A stretch of 37,886 bases of DNA from an uncultured Methylococcaceae bacterium (GCA_903934875.1 CAIZPP010000294.1:1-37886), one strand, 5' to 3'. Positions 25,095 to 34,275 are shown, counted from the stretch's first letter. Program-made: numbers and translations. Notes: a model not told the origin generated them from the letters alone.

Positions 25095-26759
25095 ATGAGC
25101 GAAAGCTTTGAAGATTTATTGAATGAAAGTTTTGCCAAGTCCGAAATGCGCCCTGGTAGCGTCTTGTCGGGTACGGTGATGGATATCACCCAGGAATATG
25201 TCGTGGTCAACGCAGGGCTTAAATCCGAAGGCGTGGTCCCGAAATGGCAGTTCCTAAACCCTGAAGGTGAGCTGGAAGTTAGCATTGGCGATGAGGTTGA
25301 TGTCACCCTCGACATGCTTGAAGACGGAATGGGCAATACCTTGCTTAATCGCGATAAGGCGAAGAAGCAGAAAGCCTGGGGCGACTTGGAAAAGGCCCAC
25401 GATGTCAACGAGACTGTTGTTGGTCGGATTACCGGCAAAGTGCGCGGAGGATTTACCGTGTCCATTGGCTCTCTTCGTGCGTTCCTGCCCGGTTCCTTGG
25501 TCGATGTGCGTCCTGTTCGCGATACCACATTTTTGGAAAATCGTGACCTCGAATTCAAAGTCATTAAAATTGATCAAAAACGTAACAACGTGGTTTTATC
25601 CCGCCGTGCAGTGGTAGAGTCCGAATACAGCGCCGAAAAGGAAGCGTTGCTGGAAAGCTTGCAAGAGGGGGCCATCGTCACTGGCGTGGTTAAGAACCTT
25701 ACGGATTACGGTGCGTTTATTGACTTGGGCGGCATTGATGGGCTGTTACACATCACCGATATGGCTTGGAAGCGTGTCCGCCATCCTTCGGAAACGGTGC
25801 AAATCGGTCAGGAAATTAAAGTCAAAGTTCTCAAATACGACCAAGAAAAGAACCGGGTGTCTTTGGGATTGAAGCAATTGGGCGAAGATCCGTGGTTGAA
25901 CATCGCCCGCCGCTATCCGTCCAACACCCGCCTTTTTGGCAAGGTCAGCAATCTCACCGATTATGGCTGCTTCGTCGAGTTGGAGGAGGGCGTCGAGGGC
26001 TTGGTGCATGTTTCCGAAATGGATTGGACTAACAAAAACGTCAATCCCGGCAAGATCGTGCAGTTGGGCGAGGAAGTTGAGGTCATGGTGCTTGACATTG
26101 ACGAAGACCGCCGCCGCATTTCCTTAGGCATGAAGCAATGCAAGCCGAATCCTTGGGAAGAATTTGCAGCCACCAACAAAAAGGGCGACAAGATCACCGG
26201 TAACATCAAGTCCATCACCGACTTTGGCATTTTCATAGGCCTAGATGGCGGTATCGACGGCCTAGTGCATTTGTCCGATATTTCATGGACGACCTCTGGC
26301 GAAGACTCAATCCGTAACTACAAGAAGGGCGATGAGGTCGAAACCGTCATTTTGGCCATTGATCCTGAGCGTGAGCGTATCTCCTTGGGGGTCAAACAAC
26401 TTGAGCAAGATCCTTTCCAGAACTGGTTGGCAGGGCATGACAAGGGTGCAATTGTCAGGGGTGTAGTCAAGGAAGTGGATGCCAAAGGTGCGATTATCAC
26501 CCTCGCCGACAGTGTGGAAGGTTATTTGCGGGCTTCGGAAATTTCCCGTGACCGATTGGAGGATGCGCGTACCCAGTTGAGTGTGGGGGATGAAATCGAA
26601 GCCAAGTTCATTGGCGTAGACAAAAAGAGTAAATCCATTTCGCTCTCCGTTAAAGCGAAGGACCAGGAGGAGGAGCATGCTGCAATCAAGGACTACTCAC
26701 ATCAGCAACCCAGCACTCCCACGCTAGGAGATTTGTTCAAGGAACAGATGGAGAAGTAA
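25095..26759 (+). CDS. rpsA: 30S ribosomal protein bS1
   Basis: A 554-residue protein with six S1 (OB-fold) domains, the normal number for gammaproteobacteria. Repeats end in characteristic blocks, for example [60 protein letters not shown] and [20 protein letters not shown], each followed by an SLG(L/M/V)KQ-type strand. It binds AU-rich leaders and unwinds mRNA at initiation. This matters here, because several genes of the window have start codons beside AT-rich element ends without a Shine-Dalgarno sequence. An intrinsic terminator follows at 26775-26806. Confidence 0.97.
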   Translation: MSESFEDLLNESFAKSEMRPGSVLSGTVMDITQEYVVVNAGLKSEGVVPKWQFLNPEGELEVSIGDEVDVTLDMLEDGMGNTLLNRDKAKKQKAWGDLEKAHDVNETVVGRITGKVRGGFTVSIGSLRAFLPGSLVDVRPVRDTTFLENRDLEFKVIKIDQKRNNVVLSRRAVVESEYSAEKEALLESLQEGAIVTGVVKNLTDYGAFIDLGGIDGLLHITDMAWKRVRHPSETVQIGQEIKVKVLKYDQEKNRVSLGLKQLGEDPWLNIARRYPSNTRLFGKVSNLTDYGCFVELEEGVEGLVHVSEMDWTNKNVNPGKIVQLGEEVEVMVLDIDEDRRRISLGMKQCKPNPWEEFAATNKKGDKITGNIKSITDFGIFIGLDGGIDGLVHLSDISWTTSGEDSIRNYKKGDEVETVILAIDPERERISLGVKQLEQDPFQNWLAGHDKGAIVRGVVKEVDAKGAIITLADSVEGYLRASEISRDRLEDARTQLSVGDEIEAKFIGVDKKSKSISLSVKAKDQEEEHAAIKDYSHQQPSTPTLGDLFKEQMEK

Positions 26760-26774
26760 TCTTCTTTGGCTAAA

Positions 26775-26806
26775 GACGGGGGGCTATTTTGCCCTCCGCC
26801 TTTTTT
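26775..26806 (+). terminator. Intrinsic terminator after rpsA
   Basis: GACGGGGGGC pairs with GCCCTCCGCC around a TATTTT loop and is followed by six T. It lies 16 bp after the rpsA stop and 18 bp before ihfB. Some read-through or a promoter in the short gap would be needed for ihfB. Confidence 0.85.
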
Positions 26807-26823
26807 ATTGATGGATACGTAAG

Positions 26824-27126
26824 GTGACTAAGTCTGAACTAATCGAAATATTAGCCAATAGATTCCACAACCTGCCGCAAGGTGAAGTGGAATTGGCAGT
26901 CAAATCCCTGCTTGAACAGATGAGCAACGCGCTTTCATTCGGCGAGCGAATCGAGATACGCGGCTTTGGCAGTTTTTCCCTACATTATCGCCCCCCCAGG
27001 GTTGGTCGCAACCCTAAAACAGGCGATTCGGTGGAATTAAACTCAAAATACGTGCCTCACTTCAAGCCCGGAAAAGAACTTAGGGACAGGGTCAATCTGT
27101 CCGGTGGCAATGCTGCCGAGGACTGA
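26824..27126 (+). CDS. ihfB: Integration host factor subunit beta
   Basis: A 100-residue HU/IHF-family DNA-bending protein. [20 protein letters not shown] is the N-terminal helix pair. [20 protein letters not shown] with NPKTGDSV is the beta-arm with the intercalating proline (RNPKTG). [12 protein letters not shown] closes the body. GTG start at 26824. The stop overlaps the lapB start (TGATG). The rpsA-ihfB order is conserved in gammaproteobacteria. IHF is known to bind some MITE families, which may be relevant in this repeat-rich genome. Confidence 0.95.
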   Translation: MTKSELIEILANRFHNLPQGEVELAVKSLLEQMSNALSFGERIEIRGFGSFSLHYRPPRVGRNPKTGDSVELNSKYVPHFKPGKELRDRVNLSGGNAAED

Positions 27127-28283
27127 TGGAGGGATGGTTATTCCTTCTTCTTCCTGTTGCAGCCGCATCTGGATGGCTTGCCGCCCAAAGGCATTACGCC
27201 CGCAAATATCTCATTGAGCATACTCACTCGCTGAGAAAGGCCTACTGTCGTGGGTTGAATTATTTGCTCAGTGAAAAGACGGATAAGGCCATAGAAGCCT
27301 TCGTCGATTTGCTGACGAATGACTTTGAAACGGTCGAGACTCATATCGCCGTGGGCAATTTGTTTCGGCGCCGTGGCGAAATCGAAAAGGCCATTGAAAT
27401 CCATGAAGCCCTGATTGTCAGGGAAGACCTCAATGCCCAGCAGCAGGAAAGCGCACAATTCGAACTGGGGCTGGACTATATGCGGGCGGGGCTGTTCGAC
27501 CGGGCGGAAAGCATTTTCCAGAATTTGGTCGATCATGAAGATTCCCGCCGGGGGGCGTTCCAACAGTTGCTGGACATCTACCAGCATGAAAAGGAATGGA
27601 GTAAGGCGATGGAATGTACCCGTCAATTGCAGGCAATGGGCAAGCCCCCTAGAAGGGGCGAAACCGTTGCCCAATTCCTTTGCGAATTGGCGGAGGAGAC
27701 CCTCTGCTCCGACTGCGAGAAGGTTTCCCGGCAATGGCTGGAAGAGGCCCTGCGGGAGGATCCCCGTTGCGCTAGGGCTAGTTTGTTGATGGCGAAGTTG
27801 GAAATGCGCGAGGGCCGCTTTGATGAGGCGCTGCAAACGCTTAAACGCGTCGAATCGCAAAAATCCGACGTAATTCCAGAAATCATTGAACCTTTGCGCA
27901 TTTGCCATGATCGCTTGGAGAAACCTGTCGGGGAATTGATAGGCTATCTTGGTTATCTATACGAAACCTACGGATTCGAGTCAGCCGCTTTGGCCTTGGC
28001 CGAGAGTATCCGTTCGGAACAAGGTGCGGGAAAAGCGATAGATCATATGATGCGTGTTTTGGAAAACAATCCTACCCTGAAATCGCTGAATACTTTGACC
28101 GGCTTTCTGTTGGAAGACGGTGCGGAAACACAGCGAGAGGTATTAATTCGCTTGGACCGGGCCTTGGATCGCATGTATTCCTATGTCCCACGCTACCTAT
28201 GTACCCATTGTGGATTCAGCGGAAGCGAATTGCACTGGCGTTGCCCTTCCTGCCGCTACTGGGAGACGACAAAACCTTCATGA
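27126..28283 (+). CDS. lapB: Lipopolysaccharide assembly protein LapB (YciM)
   Basis: A 385-residue inner-membrane-anchored TPR protein. An N-terminal membrane segment (WLFLLLPVAAASGWLAAQRH) is followed by about nine TPR-like repeats (KAIEAFVDLLTNDFETVETH, RAGLFDRAESIFQNLVDHED). A C-terminal rubredoxin-type knuckle with four cysteines, CTHCGFSG...WRCPSCRYW, ends the protein. In E. coli LapB, with FtsH, controls LpxC turnover and hence LPS synthesis. The usual small partner gene lapA between ihfB and lapB is missing here; lapB overlaps the ihfB stop directly. The 3' end overlaps the next gene by 4 bp. Confidence 0.93.
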   Translation: MEGWLFLLLPVAAASGWLAAQRHYARKYLIEHTHSLRKAYCRGLNYLLSEKTDKAIEAFVDLLTNDFETVETHIAVGNLFRRRGEIEKAIEIHEALIVREDLNAQQQESAQFELGLDYMRAGLFDRAESIFQNLVDHEDSRRGAFQQLLDIYQHEKEWSKAMECTRQLQAMGKPPRRGETVAQFLCELAEETLCSDCEKVSRQWLEEALREDPRCARASLLMAKLEMREGRFDEALQTLKRVESQKSDVIPEIIEPLRICHDRLEKPVGELIGYLGYLYETYGFESAALALAESIRSEQGAGKAIDHMMRVLENNPTLKSLNTLTGFLLEDGAETQREVLIRLDRALDRMYSYVPRYLCTHCGFSGSELHWRCPSCRYWETTKPS

Positions 28284-28726
28284 CATATAGCATTAACCCT
28301 TTAATTCAACGGCTTGAAACTTTATTGGCGGATGGATTTTCCGTGGCAGAAGGCAGTTTGGAGGCCAATGTTCGCAGACTCGGCAATGACTTGCCTGACG
28401 ATTTGCGGGATGAGCTGCTAAATCTCGCCCATCGCAGCACAGAGACGGGGGTTGGCGAAACTGACCCGCTTGAATTGGCCTTTCTCTGCGGGCAGGCCTA
28501 CGAGCGGCTGGAAAATTTGCTGCGCAACCGGCTTGCTGCCGATATTGCCTTCCGTGCGCCGGACGGAGTCCTTCCACCGGAATTGGAAGATAAAGATTTA
28601 GCCGCCCTTTCCCGTTTCATCAGACTGCGCGACCATGTGTTGAGGACCGTCGCCGACTACACCCTGAAGTTTTTACTGGTTTCAGCCATTTTGCTGTTCA
28701 TCGGCCTGTCGTTGGGTTTAATTTAA
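28280..28726 (+). CDS. Small protein with C-terminal membrane anchor, unknown
   Basis: A 148-residue protein I do not recognise. I start at ATG 28280 (MTYSINPLIQRLETLLADGF), overlapping the lapB stop (ATGA), rather than at 28199, which would lie inside lapB. Residues about 1-125 are helical and charged. Residues about 131-148 form one hydrophobic helix (FLLVSAILLFIGLSLGLI), so it is likely tail-anchored. Coupling to lapB suggests a role at the same membrane, possibly in LPS or envelope control, but that is only context. Confidence 0.75.
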   Translation: MTYSINPLIQRLETLLADGFSVAEGSLEANVRRLGNDLPDDLRDELLNLAHRSTETGVGETDPLELAFLCGQAYERLENLLRNRLAADIAFRAPDGVLPPELEDKDLAALSRFIRLRDHVLRTVADYTLKFLLVSAILLFIGLSLGLI

Positions 28727-28731
28727 CCTTA

Positions 28732-28855
28732 TACAGCGTTTTCAACATCAAAGAGTTACTTGATAGCTGGAATGAAAGGGCAAGATATTCAGTTAACTTG
28801 AAACGTTAGCTGGATATCCTTTATTTAGGTATATTTTAAAGATGAAAACGCTGTA
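28732..28855. repeat. Family 1 element, complete
   Basis: A 124-bp reference copy with termini TACAGCGTTTTCAACATCAA and GATGAAAACGCTGTA. Its right end lies 2 bp before the ATG of the lipoprotein gene, and its left end 5 bp after the stop of the previous gene, so it fills the intergenic region. Confidence 0.92.
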
Positions 28856-28857
28856 AC

Positions 28858-29184
28858 ATGAGATTGTACGTTGTCACCGTATTGACTCTCTCCGTGTCGC
28901 TGTCTGGCTGTGCGGGGGAGCCTGCGTATCATTGGCCTTTGTCCGATTCCCAGAAAAGGCCCTTGGCATTTCACGACACTAGGCTCCAGTATGCTTTGGT
29001 GATGGGTGACAATGACACCTTGGCCAAGGATTTTGCAATGAAACTTCCGCCGTCAATGGCTGAGCGTGTCGTCGCCGGTGCGGTCCTGCCCTTGACCATA
29101 GCCACTGAAACCGCGTTTTGGCCGATTTTCACCGGCATCAAAGCTTTCGCCCCGAGTCAAGATAAATCTAAAAGCCACGACTGA
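28858..29184 (+). CDS. Small lipoprotein, unknown
   Basis: A 108-residue protein with a lipoprotein signal peptide: MRLYVVTVLTLSVSLSGCAG, lipobox LSGC with the cysteine at 18. The mature part is short, with a mildly hydrophobic stretch at about 72-92 (VVAGAVLPLTIATETAFWPI). No family recognised. The start codon is only 2 bp from the end of a family 1 element, and no Shine-Dalgarno sequence is visible, so both expression signals must lie in the element or be absent. It is convergent with the peroxidase gene downstream. Confidence 0.8.
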   Translation: MRLYVVTVLTLSVSLSGCAGEPAYHWPLSDSQKRPLAFHDTRLQYALVMGDNDTLAKDFAMKLPPSMAERVVAGAVLPLTIATETAFWPIFTGIKAFAPSQDKSKSHD

Positions 29185-29194
29185 CTTACCACAA

Positions 29195-29680
29195 TCACGA
29201 AAGTAAAGCTTGGATATCCCTGCTGATTTTTTCGGGTTTGTCCATCGAGCCAAAGCGCTGGACTGGCTTGCCGTTCCGGTCGATCAAGAATTTGGTGAAG
29301 TTCCATTTGATCGCTTGAGTGCCTAGCGCCCCCGGCAAGGACTTGGTCAGATAGGTAAACAAGGGGTGCGCGCCGGGTCCATTGACCTCCACCTTTTCCG
29401 ATATGGGGAAAGTCACACCGTAATTCAGTTGGCAAAACGCGCCTATCTCATCCGCATTTCCCGGCTCCTGTTTGCCAAACTGGTTGCAAGGGAAACCAAT
29501 CACAACCAGCCCCTTGTCCCCATAAACGCGGTAAAGCTGTTCCAGCCCCGCATATTGTGGAGTAAACCCGCATTGGCTTGCGGTGTTGACAATCAACAGC
29601 ACCTTCCCTTTGAATTGGGCGAAATCCAGTTCATCGCCATTCAGCATTTTGGTTTTGAAAGAATAGATGTCAGCGGTCAT
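29195..29680 (-). CDS. Glutathione peroxidase family protein (cysteine type)
   Basis: A 161-residue thiol peroxidase. The catalytic cysteine C37 is in VNTASQCGFTP (cysteine, not selenocysteine). The second conserved block VIGFPCNQFGKQEPG carries C65 and the glutamine. The tryptophan-asparagine site is in IKWNFTKFLIDRNG. Bacterial members usually take electrons from thioredoxin and reduce hydroperoxides. The length is that of BtuE-type enzymes. The start MTADIYSFKTKMLNG is the family's natural N-terminus and lies 4 bp from a family 1 terminus (CGCTGTA-tatt-ATG) with no Shine-Dalgarno sequence. Confidence 0.93.
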   Translation of the reverse strand: MTADIYSFKTKMLNGDELDFAQFKGKVLLIVNTASQCGFTPQYAGLEQLYRVYGDKGLVVIGFPCNQFGKQEPGNADEIGAFCQLNYGVTFPISEKVEVNGPGAHPLFTYLTKSLPGALGTQAIKWNFTKFLIDRNGKPVQRFGSMDKPEKISRDIQALLS

Positions 29681-29684
29681 AATA

Positions 29685-29938
29685 TACAGCGTTTTTAATA
29701 TCGAAGAGTTACTTGTTGGATTATATCATTTTGCAAAGCAGTTCATACACATGATGAAAATTTCTTTTGAAAACCTAGGGGCATTGGATGTTGGCGAAAT
29801 TGAAGCACCCAGCCAAGTACAGCGTTTTCATGTTTAAAAACTAACTAAAAATGAATATTCAAACAAGCTCTGATTGAAAAAATATCTGGCACAACCATAT
29901 GCCTTATCAAGTAACCAGTTGACGTTGAAAACGCTGTA
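29685..29938. repeat. Composite family 1 element with two outward left arms
   Basis: TACAGCGTTTTTAATATCGA with AGAGTTACTTG at the left is mirrored by CAAGTAACCAGTTGACG with TTGAAAACGCTGTA at the right, both left-arm type. An inner terminus TACAGCGTTTTCA is at 29818. The unit fills the whole gap between the divergent peroxidase and recD genes, so both genes start beside one of its ends. Confidence 0.75.
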
Positions 29939-29939
29939 A

Positions 29940-31811
29940 ATGCTAATTTCCGAAACCCCGCTAGACCGCCAGTTCGCCGCTTGCATGCGCCGCTTTGACC
30001 CCGGCATGGATATCGCTGTGGAATGGGCCGCGAAGCTGGCTTGCCATGCATTGGGCGAGGGCCACGTCTGCCTTGATTTGCGCACTTGGGCCGGTAGCGA
30101 AGTCGGCCCCGGTTTGCGCCTGCCATCTGTTTTGGCATGGAAACAAGCCCTATTCACCAGCGCAGTCGTGGGCCAGCCCGGAGATTTCAAACCCATGATA
30201 GTCGAGGGGGATAGGCTGTACCTCGCACGTTACTGGCAATACGAAAATAACCTGGCGGAAAATCTATTGGCCAAGGCCGTTGCTATCTGTGCTGAGTGTG
30301 ACTTGGAACGCCTTAAGGCCGACTTGGACCGGTTGTTTGCCCATAATGCGGGGCAATGCCCTGATTGGCAAAAAACCGCTGCCGCGATTGCCGTGTTGCG
30401 CAGGCTTTGCGTCATCTCCGGGGGGCCGGGCACTGGCAAAACCTCGACCGTGGTGCGCATCCTCGCCGCCCTGCAATCGCAAGCCGATGGAGGATTGCGC
30501 ATTGCCTTGGCCGCCCCCACTGGCAAAGCCGCAGCCAGAATGCAAGATTCTATCCGGGCACAAAAATATAAGCTGGACCTGCCGGAGGCCATTGTCGGTT
30601 CGATCCCGGAAACTGCCTCCACCTTGCACCGCTTATTGGGTAGCAAGCCGGATTCCCAGTACTTCCGCCATAACCGGGACAACCCGCTGCCAGTGGATGT
30701 CGTCGTCATTGATGAGTCCTCAATGATTGATTTGGCATTGCTGTGCAAGCTGTTGGAGGCGTTGCCGGCTAAGGCCAGGCTGATAATGCTGGGCGACAAG
30801 GACCAACTGGCTGCCGTCGAGGCCGGCGCGGTGTTTGGCGACCTCTGTGCTGGGCAGGGATTTACAGGGCCGTTTCTCAGCTTACTGCAAAAAACCGTGG
30901 GGGCAAAATCTGAAACAAGCGAAGATGCCAGTCTCCCCCCCCTACTCAATGCTGTTGAGTTAACTCCACCCCCCCGCGGGGGGAAGGGCGAAGCGAAGGG
31001 GGCTTTGGGAGCGGGACGAGCTAAATCAGAGGTTTCAGCGCTAGGCGATTGCATTGTTTTGTTGAAGCACAGCCACCGCTTCGGGACGCACAGCGGCATC
31101 GGCGAGTTGGCGCGGCGGGTGAACGAAGCGGAAGACTCATTGCCGGTACGGCAGATATTGTTGGAAGGGGGGTTCACCGATATTGCATGGCGGTCGCAAT
31201 TCGATGAGGCTGACCTGCTGGAAAAGATGGAGATAGGCTATAGGCACTATTTCGACTTGGTGGGCAGCGGGGCAGGGGGAGTGGAAGTGCTGTCGGCGTT
31301 CAATCGTTTCCGTGTGCTCGCAGCCCACCATGAAGGGCCTGCCAGTGCGTCTTCGGCCAACCGCTTATACGAGTCATTTATCCGGCAACGCCTGCGTGTT
31401 CCAAATTACGAGCGCTGGTATCCGGGCAGACCCATTATTGTGACACGCAATGATTATGGCCTTAAGGTGTTTAACGGGGATGTGGGTGTATGCCTGTGGG
31501 CGGAGAGCGAACTGCGCGTCTGTTTCGAGGATGGCGAGGGCGGCTTGCGCAGTATTGCCCCCGCCCGCCTGCCCGAGCATGAACCTGTCTACGCCATGAC
31601 CGTGCACAAGAGCCAAGGTTCGGAGTTCGATGAGGCGCTATTATTACTGCCCGAAACCGCCTCTCCGGTGTTGAACCGCGCATTGGTCTACACTGGCATC
31701 ACCCGCGCCAAAAGCCGCGCTGAAATTTGGGGCGGGCAAGATATACTAGCCGCCGCCGTCAGGAATGCCCCGGAACGCAGTTCAGGTTTGCGGGAAAGGC
31801 TGTGGGCTTAG
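29940..31811 (+). CDS. recD: Exodeoxyribonuclease V subunit alpha (RecD helicase)
   Basis: A 623-residue SF1 5'-3' helicase subunit of RecBCD, for double-strand break repair and degradation of foreign DNA. The N-terminal domain is followed by Walker A SGGPGTGKTSTVVRILAAL (about residue 160), motif VVVIDESSMIDLALLCKLLE, LIMLGDKDQLAAVEAGAVFG, and the C-terminal UvrD-like AMTVHKSQGSEFDEALLLLP. Residues about 318-368 carry an insertion-like stretch (LPPLLNAVELTPPPRGGKGE) encoded by G/C-run palindromic sequence. No recB or recC is in the window. The ATG is 1 bp after a family 1 terminus and lacks a Shine-Dalgarno sequence. Confidence 0.92.
   Translation: MLISETPLDRQFAACMRRFDPGMDIAVEWAAKLACHALGEGHVCLDLRTWAGSEVGPGLRLPSVLAWKQALFTSAVVGQPGDFKPMIVEGDRLYLARYWQYENNLAENLLAKAVAICAECDLERLKADLDRLFAHNAGQCPDWQKTAAAIAVLRRLCVISGGPGTGKTSTVVRILAALQSQADGGLRIALAAPTGKAAARMQDSIRAQKYKLDLPEAIVGSIPETASTLHRLLGSKPDSQYFRHNRDNPLPVDVVVIDESSMIDLALLCKLLEALPAKARLIMLGDKDQLAAVEAGAVFGDLCAGQGFTGPFLSLLQKTVGAKSETSEDASLPPLLNAVELTPPPRGGKGEAKGALGAGRAKSEVSALGDCIVLLKHSHRFGTHSGIGELARRVNEAEDSLPVRQILLEGGFTDIAWRSQFDEADLLEKMEIGYRHYFDLVGSGAGGVEVLSAFNRFRVLAAHHEGPASASSANRLYESFIRQRLRVPNYERWYPGRPIIVTRNDYGLKVFNGDVGVCLWAESELRVCFEDGEGGLRSIAPARLPEHEPVYAMTVHKSQGSEFDEALLLLPETASPVLNRALVYTGITRAKSRAEIWGGQDILAAAVRNAPERSSGLRERLWA
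30935..31022. repeat. Palindromic repeat-like sequence inside recD
   Basis: ACTCAA TGCTG TTGAGT is a hairpin. It is followed by CCACCCCCCCGCGGGGGGAA and GGGCGAAGCGAAGGGGGC, similar to the intergenic GGGGGAGAGCGAAGCGAGGGGG at about 5725-5745. It stays in frame through about 30 codons. Confidence 0.55.
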
Positions 31812-31983
31812 AACTGGTTGATATGTACATATATCTGTAACAATTATCATTAATATCGTTTATTGTTTCTTTTAAAGAAATAGATCGGGCAGGGATTTTT
31901 CATTGCAACCGTGGGTCATACCCGTATATTGATGGCTATTTCCGAAAGACGGAATTTAATTGTTTGTACAGGAGGATAAGTCT

Positions 31984-33000
31984 ATGCTGACTTCTACCCA
32001 TAAAACGCTCTTTTCTATTGTAGTTCCTGCTTGGCAGGGTGTGGATGCCACTGATTTGCGCAGTGTGGCCATACTTCTGGTCTTTTGCTTGTTATTCGCG
32101 CTAGAGGCTCTTGGCGGGTATCGGAAAGATCCAGCCAAAGCGACGCGGCAATCGTATCTAAGCAACCTTGGCACCTTCATCATGAACGACACATTAATGT
32201 CGCTGATGTCAGTGTCGGCACTGTTCGTGGTTGCCGAAAAGTTTGGGCATTGGGGCCTGCTCCATCATGTCCCCGATCCGGGGTTGAAGACAGTACTTTC
32301 ATTTCTGGCGCTGGACCTGAGCTTATATCTCTGGCATCGGCTTAACCACCGCTTTGATTGTCTGTGGATGTTCCATAAAGTGCATCACAGCGACACTACG
32401 ATGAATGTCAGCACGGCTTTCCGCCTGCATTTTGTGGAGGTTGTCCTGACTGCTGCGGTCAAAGCCATTTTCATCGTGGTGATGGGGGTTCCGTCGGCTG
32501 TCGTGCTATTCAACGAAGCGATAATTACGTTGATGATCATGTTCCACCATGCCAATCTCCGCTTCGCCGGTGAGCGCTGGATGGCCAAGCTTTTCATCGT
32601 CCCCAGTTTGCACCGGGTTCACCATTCTGCCTTGCGCAAGGAGCATGACAATAACTATGGGGCCGTGTTTTCCTTCTGGGACCGCTTCTTTGGCAGTTTT
32701 GCCGAAAAAGAACCTGATAAAATTGGGCTTGAATCCATTCCGGGGCTGGGTGTGCTGGAACTGGTAAAGTACGGTTTGAGCAAACATTGGACTCCCAGCC
32801 CGCAGTCGACGGTTAGTGCAAGCCCCCAGATGTTGGAGAAGATGATTGCCGAGGCGGCTTATTACCGGGCAAAAGAACGCGGTTTCGTGCCGGGCAATGA
32901 TTATCTCGACTGGTTGGAGGCAGAAAAGGAAATAAAATCCCGTGTGAGGTGGGATAAGAAAAAAAGATCACTCCATTCATTTTTTCTGATTGGTTGCTGA
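31984..33000 (+). CDS. Sterol desaturase / fatty acid hydroxylase superfamily protein
   Basis: A 338-residue integral membrane di-iron enzyme. Hydrophobic helices lie at about 25-45, 60-80 and 97-115. The histidine motifs are all present: HRLNH (H118-H122), FHKVHH (H131, H134, H135), HH at 188-189 and HRVHH (H210, H213, H214). The family hydroxylates or desaturates lipids such as sterols or fatty acids; the substrate cannot be told. I start at ATG 31984, because AGGAGG lies 8 nt upstream; an upstream TTG frame is less likely. The 3' end overlaps the convergent cinA gene by 24 bp. Confidence 0.88.
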   Translation: MLTSTHKTLFSIVVPAWQGVDATDLRSVAILLVFCLLFALEALGGYRKDPAKATRQSYLSNLGTFIMNDTLMSLMSVSALFVVAEKFGHWGLLHHVPDPGLKTVLSFLALDLSLYLWHRLNHRFDCLWMFHKVHHSDTTMNVSTAFRLHFVEVVLTAAVKAIFIVVMGVPSAVVLFNEAIITLMIMFHHANLRFAGERWMAKLFIVPSLHRVHHSALRKEHDNNYGAVFSFWDRFFGSFAEKEPDKIGLESIPGLGVLELVKYGLSKHWTPSPQSTVSASPQMLEKMIAEAAYYRAKERGFVPGNDYLDWLEAEKEIKSRVRWDKKKRSLHSFFLIGC

Positions 33001-34146
33001 TAACGCCCTCTTCAAGGTGTCCAATGCCACGTTAGCCGACCATTCAAGCACCAAGGCGGGGTGGCCGCCAAAGCCACGCCGCCATTGTTGCCTTATATCG
33101 GCGTTCCATAGCCCCACCCCCAGTTGGATTTCTCCGCCGCTTTCCTCAACCACACAGGCCAGGCCCCAATCCGCCTGGGCTTGGGCGGCAGTTAGTCGGG
33201 CCAGTTCCACCAAATCGGTTGATTCTGCTTGGGTGGTGATTTTACCCACCACGAACCCGGCCTTGCCCTGTTCCGACAGGGAGAGTTTGCAAGCCAAACG
33301 CCCGCCCGTGCCGCTTTCCACCACGGTCAGGGTTTCTCCCCGCAGGCTCAACTCGGCCAGTACAGAGCCTTCCAAGGTTTCCCCGTCGGATCCGAAAACT
33401 AGATTCCCTAACCGTTCCCGTACGCTAGCCTCGATTGGGGCGATCAGGCCATCCGCTTCGTCCTCGTTGGAGGCAGTTGCGGTGATGCGGATGACGACTA
33501 TGCCCGAATGGGCATTCAGCCCCACCGTCGGGTTTTCCAGCCTCTCCAAATCGCCGACTTGCGCATCCACCTGGCTTTCGCCCACACCTGATACCTTCAG
33601 TGCGCGGCTTTTGATGATGCCGGTTAATTTGAAGCGTTGCCGCAGGAACGGCAGCACGGAATGATCCATCAAATAGTCCATTTCGCGGGGTACCCCCGGC
33701 AGGCTGATGACCACCCGTCCGTCTTGTTCGACAATAAAGCAAGGTGCCGTGCCGACCGGGTTTTCGATGGCAAGCGAGCCTTCCGGGCGGAAAGCCTGTT
33801 GCCGGTTGTTGTCGGTCATCGTCCGGCCCCAGCGCTTAAACCGCTGTTCTATCTGCGCCAGTAAGCCATCGTCGAATACCAGTGGCTTTCCAACCGCCTG
33901 CGCGACGGCCTCGCGGGTCAAGTCATCCACCGTCGGACCCACGCCCCCGGTGGTGATGACCACATCCGAGCGGGCCAACCCCTGCCGGATCGCCGCCACC
34001 ATCCGCTCCAAATTGTCGCCCACGGTGGAGGTGTAAAACAGCGGCATGCCGATGGTTTGTAATTTTTTGGCGATGGCACCTGAGTTGGTGTCTACAATCT
34101 CGCCGAGCAGAATCTCGCTGCCTATGGTGATGATTTCAGCGTGCAT
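32977..34146 (-). CDS. cinA: CinA-like protein (competence/damage-inducible; PncC-type C-terminus)
   Basis: A 389-residue protein. The N-terminal MoaB/Mog-like domain begins MHAEIITIGSEILLGEIVDT and includes VVITTGGVGPTVDDLTREAV and VISLPGVPREMDYL. The C-terminal domain (about 245-385) resembles the NMN amidohydrolase PncC, but the usual ESCTGG reads ESGTGG and the region is diverged, so amidase activity is doubtful. The family functions in NAD repair and salvage. The start codon shares its A with the last base of a family 1 terminus (CGCTGT-ATG), with no Shine-Dalgarno sequence. The natural N-terminus is exactly at this ATG. Confidence 0.9.
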   Translation of the reverse strand: MHAEIITIGSEILLGEIVDTNSGAIAKKLQTIGMPLFYTSTVGDNLERMVAAIRQGLARSDVVITTGGVGPTVDDLTREAVAQAVGKPLVFDDGLLAQIEQRFKRWGRTMTDNNRQQAFRPEGSLAIENPVGTAPCFIVEQDGRVVISLPGVPREMDYLMDHSVLPFLRQRFKLTGIIKSRALKVSGVGESQVDAQVGDLERLENPTVGLNAHSGIVVIRITATASNEDEADGLIAPIEASVRERLGNLVFGSDGETLEGSVLAELSLRGETLTVVESGTGGRLACKLSLSEQGKAGFVVGKITTQAESTDLVELARLTAAQAQADWGLACVVEESGGEIQLGVGLWNADIRQQWRRGFGGHPALVLEWSANVALDTLKRALSATNQKK

Positions 34147-34265
34147 ACAGCGTTTTTAACATCAAGTTGTTCAATTGGGTTTATGGTGAAGCAAAAAATA
34201 TAAATCAATGGTTTATTTGAATGTTTGTCATTCTATATAAAGCGTTCTAAAAATGAAAACGCTGT
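34146..34265. repeat. Family 1 element, diverged centre
   Basis: A 120-bp element. The termini TACAGCGTTTTTAACATCAA and AATGAAAACGCTGT are kept, while the centre is AT-rich and differs from the reference copies. Its left end overlaps the cinA start codon by one base. Confidence 0.8.
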
Positions 34266-34275
34266 CAATCTGAAA

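Noticed and set aside
30230-31177. 315-codon open frame antisense to recD
   Set aside because: It is a shadow of recD; its translation shows low-complexity Ser/Arg/Ala composition and no domain.
31830-31860. Possible Fur-like operator (aacaattatcattaatatcg) before the desaturase gene
   Set aside because: The match to the Fur box is weak and the region is simply AT-rich.
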